Assembly (NCBI RefSeq): GCF_023238445.1
Contig: NZ_CP096658.1
Location: 310,001-374,000 of the forward strand
Direction: 5' to 3'
DNA from: Halorussus gelatinilyticus
GTDB taxonomy: Archaea; Halobacteriota; Halobacteria; Halobacteriales; Haladaptataceae
DNA length: 64,000 nucleotides
This document shows, piece by piece, positions 52,250 to 60,350 of this stretch (its first letter is position 1; each line of letters begins with the position of its first letter). The position numbers and the translations under genes were made by a program. Below the pieces are notes generated by a model, which was not told the origin of the DNA, searched no databases, and was given only the letters and a program-made list of their open reading frames with translations.

Positions 52250-53353
52250 ATGGACGACGGTGACGACGGAGAGCGCGAACGGGAGACCGACCGGCGTTCG
52301 TTGCTGACCGACGTACTGGACACGTCGGACGTCGGGACGTTCATCCTCGACGGCAACTTCGAGGTGGTCTGGGTGAACGAGGCCGTCGAGGAGTACTTCG
52401 GTCTCGACCGCGACGCCGTCCTCGGCGCCGACAAGCGCGAACTCGTCATCGAGCAGATTCAGGACCGCTTTATCGACTCCGACCAGTTCGCCGAACGGGT
52501 GCTGGCGACTTACGACGACAACACGTACGTCGAGAACTTCGAGTGTCACGTCCGCGACACCGAGACCACCGACGAGCGATGGCTCGAACACTGGAGCCAA
52601 CCCATCGAGACCGGGCCGTACGCGGGCGGTCGCATCGAACACTACACGGACATCACCGACCAGAAGTACCGCGAGCAGGAACTCGACCGCCGCCGGCACG
52701 AACTGGAGAACCAGACCGAGCGACTACAGAACTTCGCCAGCGTCCTCAGTCACGACCTCCGCACGCCGCTGTACACGGTGCAGACCTACGTGGGCGTACT
52801 CCGAGAGAACGGCAACGCCGAGCAGGCGGTCATCGACGAAATCGAGCAGGCCGTAGACCGGGCGGACGCCATCATCGACGACGTGCTGGCGCTCGCCCGC
52901 GAGGGCACGTCGGTCATAGACCTGACCTCGGTCGATATCGCCGCGGTAGCGACGGACGCGTGGGAGAGCGTCGAAACCGGCGACGCCGCGCTCGACGTCG
53001 AAGACGAGTGCATCGTGACCGCCGACGCCGGTCAGCTGTCGCGGCTGTTCGAGAACCTGTTCCGGAACAGCGTCGAACACGGCGGCGATGGCGTCCGCAT
53101 TCGGGTGGGACGACTCGGCGACGCAGGCTTCTACGTCGCGGACGACGGGGCGGGCATCCCCGCCGACCGGCGCGACAGCGTGTTGGAGTGGGGGTACTCC
53201 TCGACCGGAGACGGAACCGGATTCGGACTCGCCATCGTGCGCCAAATCGCGGAGGCTCACGGCTGGGAGACCGCAGTCACCGAGAGCGAGGACGGCGGCG
53301 CGCGCGTCGAATTCCGGAACGTGGACGTCGTCTCGGCGGACGCGGCCGAGTGA
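52250..53353 (+). CDS. PAS-domain sensor histidine kinase
   Basis: A 367-residue soluble kinase with one PAS domain (~15-140, VLDTSDVGTFILDGNFEVVWVNEAVEEYFG), HisKA with SVLSHDLRTPL (His ~168), N box LFENLFRNSVEHGG, G1 DDGAGIPAD and G2 GTGFGLAIV. A TATA-like TAGTATACTT (~52220) lies 30 bases before the ATG at 52250; the frame continues to 52148 but would overlap the promoter. No adjacent response regulator. Ligand of the PAS domain unknown. Confidence 0.92.
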   Translation: MDDGDDGERERETDRRSLLTDVLDTSDVGTFILDGNFEVVWVNEAVEEYFGLDRDAVLGADKRELVIEQIQDRFIDSDQFAERVLATYDDNTYVENFECHVRDTETTDERWLEHWSQPIETGPYAGGRIEHYTDITDQKYREQELDRRRHELENQTERLQNFASVLSHDLRTPLYTVQTYVGVLRENGNAEQAVIDEIEQAVDRADAIIDDVLALAREGTSVIDLTSVDIAAVATDAWESVETGDAALDVEDECIVTADAGQLSRLFENLFRNSVEHGGDGVRIRVGRLGDAGFYVADDGAGIPADRRDSVLEWGYSSTGDGTGFGLAIVRQIAEAHGWETAVTESEDGGARVEFRNVDVVSADAAE

Positions 53354-53386
53354 ACTGACACTCCTGCTGATGAGAGACGCGAGGAC

Positions 53387-54445
53387 CTACTCGCCGATTC
53401 GCTCGCGGGCCGCCGCGACCACGAGCGGGAGCGTGATGGTCGCGTCGGCGTAGACCGATGCGTTCCGCGCGGCCTTCTCCAACTTCCCCCACGACCGGGC
53501 CTCGTCCAGCGTCGCGCCCGAGAGACCGCCGGTCTGTGGCGGGTCCATCGTCAACTGGACCGCGTAGTCGTAGGCCTCGGGCGAGACGAGCATCGTCTGG
53601 AGGACGTAGTTCTTCGGGACGCCGCCGCCGACCACCATCGCGCCCGACTTCTCGGCGTCGAAGGCTTGGTCGGTGATGGTCGTCATGTCCGCCAGCGCGT
53701 CGAGCGTGAAGTCGGCGGTCTGGGAGTACATCCACGCTTGCAGGCCCAGCACGGAGTCCTGAATCGCCGGGCAGTAGATGGGCACGTCGTTCTCGTAGGC
53801 CGCGGCCGCGACGCCCGCGCCCTCATCGACGCTCTCGCGCTCGTTGACCTCGCTGTTGGCCCGGCCGAGCGCGGCCGTCAGTTCTTGGATGCTGACCACG
53901 CCGTCGTCGTCCTCGCCGTCGCCCTCGACGGCGGGGAACACCTCCGAGCGCAGGTGGTTCTCGAACAGCGCGAAGTGTTCCTGCGGGAGGTAGACGTTGT
54001 AAATCCTATCGACCTCCTCGTCGCGCAACTGCTCGTCGTGGTCCCGCTCCGTCTTGCCCTCGGCGTGAACCTGCCCGTGGTGGTGCTTGCCGCCGATGGC
54101 CTCGATGGCGTCGTGGGTCAGGTTCGCGCCGGTCGTGACCAGCGCGTCGATGTGACCGTCCCGAATCAACTCCGCGACGATTTTCCGCATCCCGGTCGGG
54201 ACCATCGCGCCCGCCAGTCCGAAGAAGTTGGTCACGTCCTCGTCGCCCAGCATCTCGGCGTAGATGTCGACCGCCTCGTGGAGGTCGGCCGCGCCGATGC
54301 CCGCGTCGCCGTACGAGTCGGCCAGTTCGCCCACGGTCATCCCCGCCCGGACCTCGGCGTGGCCGATGGGGTCGTGGTGGAACTCCTCACGGTCGGGTTC
54401 GTGATGCTCGTGGTCGTCGTGACCGTCGTGCGAGTCGTCGCTCAT
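53387..54445 (-). CDS. dys: deoxyhypusine synthase
   Basis: A 352-residue enzyme that transfers a butylamine group to the lysine of translation factor aIF5A. NAD-binding elements include TGANLTHDAIEAIGG, and the active-site Lys is in GGGVPKNYVLQT (Lys278 by count). The N-terminal ~28 residues are extremely His/Asp-rich (SDDSHDGHDDHEHHEPD), which could bind nickel or zinc or be a haloadaptive tail. The ATG at 54445 is used; the frame continues to 55606 only as the antisense shadow of coxB. Haloarchaea often use agmatine rather than spermidine in this pathway. Confidence 0.93.
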   Translation of the reverse strand: MSDDSHDGHDDHEHHEPDREEFHHDPIGHAEVRAGMTVGELADSYGDAGIGAADLHEAVDIYAEMLGDEDVTNFFGLAGAMVPTGMRKIVAELIRDGHIDALVTTGANLTHDAIEAIGGKHHHGQVHAEGKTERDHDEQLRDEEVDRIYNVYLPQEHFALFENHLRSEVFPAVEGDGEDDDGVVSIQELTAALGRANSEVNERESVDEGAGVAAAAYENDVPIYCPAIQDSVLGLQAWMYSQTADFTLDALADMTTITDQAFDAEKSGAMVVGGGVPKNYVLQTMLVSPEAYDYAVQLTMDPPQTGGLSGATLDEARSWGKLEKAARNASVYADATITLPLVVAAARERIGE

Positions 54446-54519
54446 AATAGACGCTCCTCGCGGAGTGGATTGAATGTCGTGGTTTCCACGGGCCGGTCGG
54501 CGAGCGGTACCGACCGCGC

Positions 54520-55512
54520 TCACGCGGGTATCTCGGTTGCGGCGGGCGAATTCGACCGCGCGGTCGAATTCGCCGGGACGGACCGGTCCGGGGATGCGCT
54601 CGCGTTTGCCGTCGGCGGTACGCTCGCGTTTGTCGGGTCGGTCGTGTTCGCCGGACCGCTCACGTTTGCCGGACCGCTCGCGTTTGCCGGACCGCTCGCG
54701 TTCGGCGCGTTCGAGACGTTCCCCGCGCTCGCGTTCGGCGGCGCGGTCACGAGTCGCTCGTCGGCGTGGGCCGCGAGCCACTGGCGGTACGTCTCGGGGT
54801 CCACGACGTACACCGCCGCGCGCATCCGGGCGTGGCCGTCGCCGCAGAACTCCGTGCAGTAACCCCGATACCGGCCGTTCTCCAAGGCGCGGGTCAGGAG
54901 CGTCGTGTCGTGGCCCGGAAACACGTCCTGCTTGAGTCCGAGTTTCGGGACGAAAAGCGAGTGAATCACCCTGTCCGCCCGGAGCTGTAACCGGGCGTCC
55001 TCGCCGCGGGGCAGGACCAGCAGGTTCTGGGTCGTGACGTTCGCGTCGGTGTAGGTGAACTGCCAGCCCCACCGGTAGGCCAGCACGTCGATCTCCACGT
55101 CGGCCTCCACGTCCGGCGGCGGCGCGGCCTCCGCCTCGGGCGTCGGCGAGATGTACGGACTCGCCAGCACGTTGTACGCCGACCACCCGACGAACACGAG
55201 GACGATGGCGGTCGCCACGGTCCACGTGACTTCGAGCGTCGGGTTCTCGGCGGTCGGCTCGGGGTCGTCGTTGCCCCGGAACCGAATCACGGCGTAGACG
55301 AGGATGACCTCGACGAACAGCGTGAGCGGGAGCGCGACGTAGAGCAACTGCAGGTTCAGCCTGTCGATGAGGTTCCGGTTGACCGATTGGGCGGCCGCCG
55401 GTGCGACGCCGCCGAGTCCGAGCGCGAACAGCGCCGCGGCCGCGAGGACGCTCCACCGAATCGCGGCGCGTCCGCTCGGCCGAGTCGCGCGCTGTCCTCG
55501 CCGCCGGCTCAC
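54520..55512 (-). CDS. coxB: cytochrome c oxidase subunit II
   Basis: A 330-residue subunit of an aa3-type heme-copper oxidase. A signal peptide (~15-42) is followed by two membrane helices (~55-75 and ~95-115) and the periplasmic CuA domain. CuA ligands are in CTEFCGDGHARM with an earlier His (RVIHSLFVPKL). The C-terminal ~75 residues are a low-complexity tail with nine N-glycosylation sequons, partly from an 18-bp repeat. The GTG at 55512 is chosen over the GTG at 55578 because a TATA-like CTTACTTC lies upstream of a tiny frame whose TGA overlaps the GTG at 55512. It is divergent from coxA. Confidence 0.93.
   Translation of the reverse strand: MSRRRGQRATRPSGRAAIRWSVLAAAALFALGLGGVAPAAAQSVNRNLIDRLNLQLLYVALPLTLFVEVILVYAVIRFRGNDDPEPTAENPTLEVTWTVATAIVLVFVGWSAYNVLASPYISPTPEAEAAPPPDVEADVEIDVLAYRWGWQFTYTDANVTTQNLLVLPRGEDARLQLRADRVIHSLFVPKLGLKQDVFPGHDTTLLTRALENGRYRGYCTEFCGDGHARMRAAVYVVDPETYRQWLAAHADERLVTAPPNASAGNVSNAPNASGPANASGPANVSGPANTTDPTNASVPPTANASASPDRSVPANSTARSNSPAATEIPA
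54647..54700 (-). repeat. 18-bp tandem repeat in the coxB tail
   Basis: Three tandem units of about TTTGCCGGACCGCTCGCG (54647-54664, 54665-54682, 54683-54700); the last two are identical and the first differs at two bases. They encode the repeated NASGPA/NVSGPA sequence in the tail of subunit II. Confidence 0.88.
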
Positions 55513-55535
55513 TGCGTGTCCCCCCGAGTCCCCAT
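55509..55535 (-). CDS. putative 8-codon leader ORF of coxB
   Basis: ATG at 55535 opens a frame MGTRGDTQ whose TGA (55509-55511) overlaps the GTG start of coxB in a GTGA arrangement. A TATA-like CTTACTTC (minus strand, ~55564) lies 29 bases upstream of the ATG, so the ORF would be at the very 5' end of a leaderless mRNA. It may serve to load ribosomes onto coxB by termination-reinitiation. A mirror arrangement exists at coxA. Confidence 0.45.
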   Translation of the reverse strand: MGTRGDTQ

Positions 55536-55707
55536 GCACGTGCCCGACGACGGACGAACTGAAGTAAGTGCCGCCCACGGTACTGACGAACCGCCGCCCG
55601 CGGCACCGACGAACCGCCGCCCCCTGGACTGCCGAACTACCGGTTCACGGCTATCCCCGGTGGTCCGGCCTCCACTTTTATTCCGATTCGGGCCGACTCC
55701 TGCATCC

Positions 55708-55755
55708 ATGCGTGGGGGACGAACGGGGACGCCGACAGCGACGGGGAAACGATGA
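55708..55755 (+). CDS. putative 15-codon leader ORF of coxA
   Basis: ATG at 55708 opens MRGGRTGTPTATGKR; its TGA (55753-55755) overlaps the coxA ATG (55752) in an ATGA arrangement. A TATA box CTTTTATT (55675-55682) lies 29 bases before this ATG, the expected distance for leaderless start. The coxA ATG itself would be ~44 bases inside the mRNA. This suggests the leader ORF is translated first and coupled to coxA. Confidence 0.5.
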   Translation: MRGGRTGTPTATGKR

Positions 55756-58019
55756 ACGGCCCGACGGTCGAGTTCGCGGCGCTCTGTCTGGTCGTACTGA
55801 GCGTCGGCGCGCTCGCTCGCCACGCGAAGCGACGGGCGCGCGCCGACGGCGGAGAGTACCCCGGCCGGGAGGGGTGGTTCGACGCCGAGGCGCTGACCGA
55901 CGGTGTCGTCCGGTGGACGACGACGACGAACCACCGCGACGTGGGCCTGCTGTACATCGCGTTCGGCACGTTCGCGGCGCTCTGGGGCGGTATCGACGGG
56001 ATGATGATTCGGACCGAACTGCTGACGCCGCCGGCCGACATCTGGACCGAGAGCACCTACAACGCCCTCTTCACGACTCACGGGCTGACGATGCTGTTCT
56101 TCTTCGTGACGCCCGTCTTCTTCGGCATCGGGAACTACTTCATCCCGCTACTGGTGGACGCCGAGGACATGGCGTTCCCGCGGGTCAACGCCATCGGTTT
56201 CTGGTTGCTCCCGCCCGCGCTCCTGCTCGCGCGGGCCGGCCTGCTCTCGCAGGTCTCGGGGCAGTTCCTCGGTTTGCTCGCGCCCGACGCGCTCGCGGAG
56301 GTGGTCCGCTTCTTCGAGAGCATCGAAGCGCCCGGCGTCGGGTGGACGATGTACACGCCGCTGTCGATAACGGTGGACAACCCCCAGATGGACTTACTCC
56401 TGCTCGGACTCCACCTCAGCGGCATCGGCACCGTGCTGGGCGCTATCAACTTCGTCGTGACCATCGTCTACGAGCGCGGCCCGTCGATCGAGTGGGAGAC
56501 CCTCGACATTTTCTCGTGGACGATGCTCACGACGAGCGGCCTCGTCATCTTCGCGTTCCCGCTGCTCGGGAGCGCGCTGGTGATGCTCCTGCTGGACCGC
56601 AACTTCGGCACGACGTTCTTCACCGTCGAGGGCGGCGGTCCCCTGCTGTGGCAACACCTCTTCTGGTACTTCGGCCACCCGGAGGTGTACATCATCTTCC
56701 TGCCCGCGACGGGGCTGATGAGCTTCATCCTCCCGAAGTTCGCCCGGCGCGCGCTCTTCGGGTTCAAGTACATCGTCTACTCGACGCTGGCCATCGGCGT
56801 CCTCTCGTTCGGCGTCTGGGCACACCACATGTTCGCCACGGGAATCGACCCGCGGATTCGCGCGAGTTTCATGTTCGTCTCCATCGCCATCGCGGTGCCC
56901 TCCGCTATCAAGGTGTTCAACTGGCTGACGACCATCTGGGACGGGACCGTCAGACTCACCGCGCCGATGGTCCTCTGCGTGAGTTCCATCGGGATGTTCG
57001 TCGTCGGCGGCGTGACGGGCGTCTTTCTGGCGGCCATCCCGGTGGACCTGCTCTACCACGGGACCTACTACGTCGTCGGCCACTTCCACTTCATCGTGAT
57101 GGGCATCATCCCGCTGATGATGTTCGCCGCGAGCTACTTCTGGTACCCCATCATCACCGGCCGACTCTACGACCGGGAACTCGCGCTGTTCCAGTCGGTC
57201 CTGCTCGTGTTCGGCGCGGTCGTCGCGTTCGGGTCGCTCGTCGTGCTGGGGTTCATGGAACTCCCGCGCAGACACGCGGTCTATCCCGAGATGTTCGCGC
57301 CGGTCCAGCAGGTCGCCACCGTCGGCGCGTTCCTCGTCGGTATCAGCGTCCTGCTGTGGCTCTACAACATGATTTGGTCGGCGTGGAACGGGACGCCGGT
57401 GCGCTCGGCCGACGTGTGGAACCTGAAGGAGACCGAGCAGTTCACCCGCGAGTGGGAGTGGTTCGAGGAGGAACTCGAACGCAAGTACGCCATCGAACCG
57501 ACCGAACCCGAGACGACCCGGTCCGCGGCCGCGACCGAACCCGGCGAGGGCAGTCCGCAGGTGCTGACCGACGTCACGTCCGTCACCGGCGCGGTTCGGG
57601 ACAACGCCGCCGTCGCGGCGCTCGGCGGACTGGTCGGCACGCTCCTGCTGTCGGGCGTCCTCTTTCCCGCGACCATCATCGGCGTCTTCGATTTGGCGTC
57701 GTTCGCCGACCTCTCGGAACTGGTCGGTCTCCCGCGGAGCATCGCGCTGGGCTACGGCCTGTTCCTCGCCGGCGGGATGACGACGTGGGCGCTGTTGTTC
57801 GTCGCCTTGGCGTCCTACCTGCCGGGGAGAGTCCTCGTCGTCCGGGGGCTCTCGTACGCGACCATCGTCGCGGCCGGGTTCCTGGTCGCGTTCTACTCGG
57901 GGCAGTCCGGACTCGAACTGGTCGGCTTCGTGGTCTTCACGCTCGTCGCCCACTGGCTCTACGGCTTCGGTCTGGCGGCGACGATTCAGGCCGTCTCCCT
58001 GCGGGGCGTCGAACGATGA
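55752..58019 (+). CDS. coxA: cytochrome c oxidase subunit I
   Basis: A 755-residue catalytic subunit with 12 core helices plus ~3 extra C-terminal helices (~600-750), a fusion-like extension. Heme a ligands are His110 (TTHGLTM) and His446; heme a3 is bound by His444 (VVGHFHFIV). CuB ligands are His309 (WYFGHPEVY, with the crosslinking Tyr313) and His358-His359 (VWAHHMF). It reduces oxygen to water and pumps protons. The N-terminal ~40 residues include an additional helix. The C-terminal extension after ~570 may replace part of subunit III or interact with the small subunit at 58087. Its start overlaps a tiny leader ORF. Confidence 0.97.
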   Translation: MNGPTVEFAALCLVVLSVGALARHAKRRARADGGEYPGREGWFDAEALTDGVVRWTTTTNHRDVGLLYIAFGTFAALWGGIDGMMIRTELLTPPADIWTESTYNALFTTHGLTMLFFFVTPVFFGIGNYFIPLLVDAEDMAFPRVNAIGFWLLPPALLLARAGLLSQVSGQFLGLLAPDALAEVVRFFESIEAPGVGWTMYTPLSITVDNPQMDLLLLGLHLSGIGTVLGAINFVVTIVYERGPSIEWETLDIFSWTMLTTSGLVIFAFPLLGSALVMLLLDRNFGTTFFTVEGGGPLLWQHLFWYFGHPEVYIIFLPATGLMSFILPKFARRALFGFKYIVYSTLAIGVLSFGVWAHHMFATGIDPRIRASFMFVSIAIAVPSAIKVFNWLTTIWDGTVRLTAPMVLCVSSIGMFVVGGVTGVFLAAIPVDLLYHGTYYVVGHFHFIVMGIIPLMMFAASYFWYPIITGRLYDRELALFQSVLLVFGAVVAFGSLVVLGFMELPRRHAVYPEMFAPVQQVATVGAFLVGISVLLWLYNMIWSAWNGTPVRSADVWNLKETEQFTREWEWFEEELERKYAIEPTEPETTRSAAATEPGEGSPQVLTDVTSVTGAVRDNAAVAALGGLVGTLLLSGVLFPATIIGVFDLASFADLSELVGLPRSIALGYGLFLAGGMTTWALLFVALASYLPGRVLVVRGLSYATIVAAGFLVAFYSGQSGLELVGFVVFTLVAHWLYGFGLAATIQAVSLRGVER

Positions 58020-58090
58020 GCGGGAGCCGCCGCTCGGGAGGTGCGGTCGTAGTGACCGCGCCCCGCGACTCCGGGAGTGGGCCGCCGTGA
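58016..58090 (+). CDS. possible 24-residue ORF linking coxA to the next gene
   Basis: ATG at 58016 overlaps the coxA stop (ATGA), and its own TGA overlaps the GTG of the next gene (GTGA at 58087-58090). The frame, MSGSRRSGGAVVV... ending SGSGPP, is basic and Ser/Gly-rich. The double overlap suggests coupled translation across the operon. It may be a real small protein or just a ribosome bridge. Confidence 0.35.
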   Translation: MSGSRRSGGAVVVTAPRDSGSGPP

Positions 58091-58674
58091 GCGGGACGTC
58101 CGGCCCGCCCCGGACCGACCGGACCACGCGGGGTGCCCTGCTAACCTACGGCGCGCCCTTGCTCGGCGCGCTCCTCGTCGCGGCCGGCATCGCGGGGAGC
58201 GTCCTCGGCGGCTACGCCATCGTCCAAGACGAGTTCGGACTCTGCGGCGACCCGACCATCGGCGTCTCCGACCCGCCCACCGCGACGGGCGCGGAGTCGG
58301 CGGGGGAGTCCGCGGCGGGAGCGGAAGGTGGGCAAGCGGACACCGCCGGCCCGGTGCTGGCGAGATTCGACCTCGACGACCTCTCGCCCGCGGAACGCCG
58401 CGCCATCGAGCGCGCGCTCGCGGAACCGGGCGGACAGGCGGACGTGCGCGGCGCGTTCCCCAACCGCGAGGCTTTCGAGCAGGGCGCGGTCGTCCGCGTC
58501 GAGGGACGCCGCTACTACGTCACCGTCGTCTCGTCGGTCGAGTGTCTCGGCGTGGACCCGCTCGTCCTTCCGCTCGGTCTGGTCGCCATCCTGCTCGGCA
58601 TCGGCGGCGTCCTCACGCCGCCCGCGTACCGGCGACTCCTCGAACGCGGCGACGCCGGACGGTTCGGCCGGTAG
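58087..58674 (+). CDS. two-helix membrane protein downstream of coxA
   Basis: A 195-residue protein with a helix at ~18-45, an extracellular domain (~50-155, with FDLDDLSPAERRAIERALAEPGG and GRRYYVTVVSS), and a second helix near ~158-178 (PLVLPLGLVAILLGIGGVL). A disordered Gly/Ala/Glu linker occupies ~60-90. Not a known oxidase subunit, but its cotranscription with coxA and topology fit an accessory or assembly factor. It converges with coxC with 26 bases between the stops. Confidence 0.7.
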   Translation: MSGTSGPPRTDRTTRGALLTYGAPLLGALLVAAGIAGSVLGGYAIVQDEFGLCGDPTIGVSDPPTATGAESAGESAAGAEGGQADTAGPVLARFDLDDLSPAERRAIERALAEPGGQADVRGAFPNREAFEQGAVVRVEGRRYYVTVVSSVECLGVDPLVLPLGLVAILLGIGGVLTPPAYRRLLERGDAGRFGR

Positions 58675-58700
58675 CCCCTCGGCGTTCCCGACGCGCCGAC

Positions 58701-59534
58701 TCAGAGCGATATCTCCGCGCCGACGTACAGCACGGCGACCAGGAAGAGCCACACGGCGTCCACGAAGTGCCAGTAGAGCGAGACCGTCGAGACCGAGGTG
58801 TCGCGCTCGGCGTCGTACTGGCCCCGGAGCGCACGCCAGAGGACGATGCCGACGAGGACGACCCCGAGCGCGACGTGCAGGCCGTGGAGTCCCGTCAGGC
58901 CGAAGAACGCCGAGGCGAACACGCCGCTGGTCAGGGTGAACTCCTCCTCGCCCACGAACGTCGCGTACTCGGCGATTTGACCGGCGAGGAACACCACCCC
59001 GAGCGCGAACGTCGCGCCGAGCAGTGCGAGGAACCGGCGGCGGTGCCCCTCGTCGAGCGCTTCGTGGGCGAAGTGGAGCGTGACACTCGACGCGACCAGC
59101 AGGGCGGTGTTGACCAGCACGAGCGACCCGACCAGTTCGGGGAGTTCGCCCGGTGGCCACGTCCAAATACGGACGTAGAAGTAGTAGACGAACCCCGCGC
59201 CGAACGTCGCCACGTCGGTCACGAGGAAGATGACCATCGTCGCGCGGTACGCCCGTCGCTTCCGGTCGCTGGCCGCCCGCGCCCAGTAGTCGCTGAGGTA
59301 CGCCTGTCGGAGCCAGCCGACCAGTCCGCCGGTCAGCACGGCGAACCCGACGACGGCGATGCCGACCCCGACCGGACTCGGGAAGATGCCGGCGCGGTTC
59401 CCGACGAGCGCGAGCGCGGCCCCGGTGTAGAGTATCGCCGCGCCCGCGGCCCCGACGATGGGCCAGCGACTCCGATGCTCGTGTTCGTGGTCGTGCGCGT
59501 CCCCCTCGGCGACCCCGGCGTCGGTCTCCCCCAT
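58701..59534 (-). CDS. coxC: cytochrome c oxidase subunit III
   Basis: A 277-residue subunit with seven hydrophobic helices. Typical motifs are FLVTDVATFGAGFVYYFYVR, the lipid-binding Glu region (AGQIAEYATFVGEEEFTLTSGVFASAFFGLTGLHGLHV) and the late SLYWHFVDAVWLFLVAVLY. The N-terminus has an extra ~30-residue His/Glu-rich tail (AEGDAHDHEHEHRSRW). The ATG at 59534 is used. A TATA-like CTCGTTTTTCG (~59562, minus strand) 28 bases upstream gives it its own promoter, but it also lies 96 bases behind the rhodopsin gene on the same strand, so readthrough is possible. Confidence 0.95.
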   Translation of the reverse strand: MGETDAGVAEGDAHDHEHEHRSRWPIVGAAGAAILYTGAALALVGNRAGIFPSPVGVGIAVVGFAVLTGGLVGWLRQAYLSDYWARAASDRKRRAYRATMVIFLVTDVATFGAGFVYYFYVRIWTWPPGELPELVGSLVLVNTALLVASSVTLHFAHEALDEGHRRRFLALLGATFALGVVFLAGQIAEYATFVGEEEFTLTSGVFASAFFGLTGLHGLHVALGVVLVGIVLWRALRGQYDAERDTSVSTVSLYWHFVDAVWLFLVAVLYVGAEISL

Positions 59535-59630
59535 CCGACGGGAAGACGACGGCGAGCGAAAAACGAGTTGTGGTCGGTCGGGGTCGGTCCGCCGTCGCAC
59601 GCTCGTCAGCCCACGATGGTCGCGCGCTCG

Positions 59631-60350
59631 TCAGTCAGCCGTCGTCGCGGGACCGTCGCCGGCGTCGGCGAGCGCCGCTCCGGTCCGGAGTTGGTCGAGC
59701 GCGTCCGCCCCGTTGACCGCCATGAACACGAACCCGACCTTACTGATGAGGTCGAGGTAGGTGACGACCATCACCTCGGTCCCGACGTGCAACAGGCCGA
59801 GTCCCAGCGGGCCGAGAATCCAGACCACGGGGTAGATGGTCCAGAGGACGACCGTGAGGTTCCGGAGCTTCGTGAACACCGCGCTCACGCGGTCGCCGTG
59901 GAGGGTCGCCTGCCGGGGAAGGACCCGCAGGAGCAGGTACAGCAGGCCGACGTAGGCGACACAGCCGACCAGATACGCGACGTAGCTGTACGGTGCCGAG
60001 AGCAGGCCCGCGACGACGCCCGACCCGATCACCAGCACGTCCACGCCGACCAGCGCGAGGTAGGTCTTCCGCTCGGGGCGACAGAGCATCCCGAGATACA
60101 GTACCAGCAGGGGCGTCGTCACCAGCCAGTCGAGGTACCGGGGCAGGAACAGCGCGGCGTCGCCGACCGCCACCTTCCCGATGCCGAGCGCCATGGCGAG
60201 GTACGCCGCGGCCGCGAATCCGGTCACGCCCGCCAGCACCGCGTAGTAGGTGGTGTGTCGGCGGTCGGTGGCGAGTCGCCACAGCGGGAAGGCGGTGCCG
60301 ACCGCCATGCCGAGCGCGCCGAGCCAGAACCACATCGACGTGAGGGCCAT
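59631..60350 (-). CDS. sop2: sensory rhodopsin II (phoborhodopsin)
   Basis: A 239-residue seven-helix retinal protein that signals repellent phototaxis through HtrII. The retinal lysine is Lys204 (DLISKVGF), the Schiff-base counterion is Asp74 (RYLDWLVTTP), and the donor position Asp96 of bacteriorhodopsin is Tyr (LLVLYLG), so it is not a proton pump. Numbering is offset by exactly one from NpSRII: Tyr173 = Y174, Tyr198 = Y199, Lys204 = K205. Position 204 of NpSRII (Thr) is Ser203 here. The gene follows htrII with a one-base overlap. SRII rather than SRI is supported by the RNLTVVLWTIYP helix. Confidence 0.93.
   Translation of the reverse strand: MALTSMWFWLGALGMAVGTAFPLWRLATDRRHTTYYAVLAGVTGFAAAAYLAMALGIGKVAVGDAALFLPRYLDWLVTTPLLVLYLGMLCRPERKTYLALVGVDVLVIGSGVVAGLLSAPYSYVAYLVGCVAYVGLLYLLLRVLPRQATLHGDRVSAVFTKLRNLTVVLWTIYPVVWILGPLGLGLLHVGTEVMVVTYLDLISKVGFVFMAVNGADALDQLRTGAALADAGDGPATTAD

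Noticed and set aside
59631-60350. proton-pumping bacteriorhodopsin or sensory rhodopsin I
   Set aside because: The donor Asp96 is Tyr, the gene is fused in an operon with a transducer, and key residues match SRII with a constant offset.
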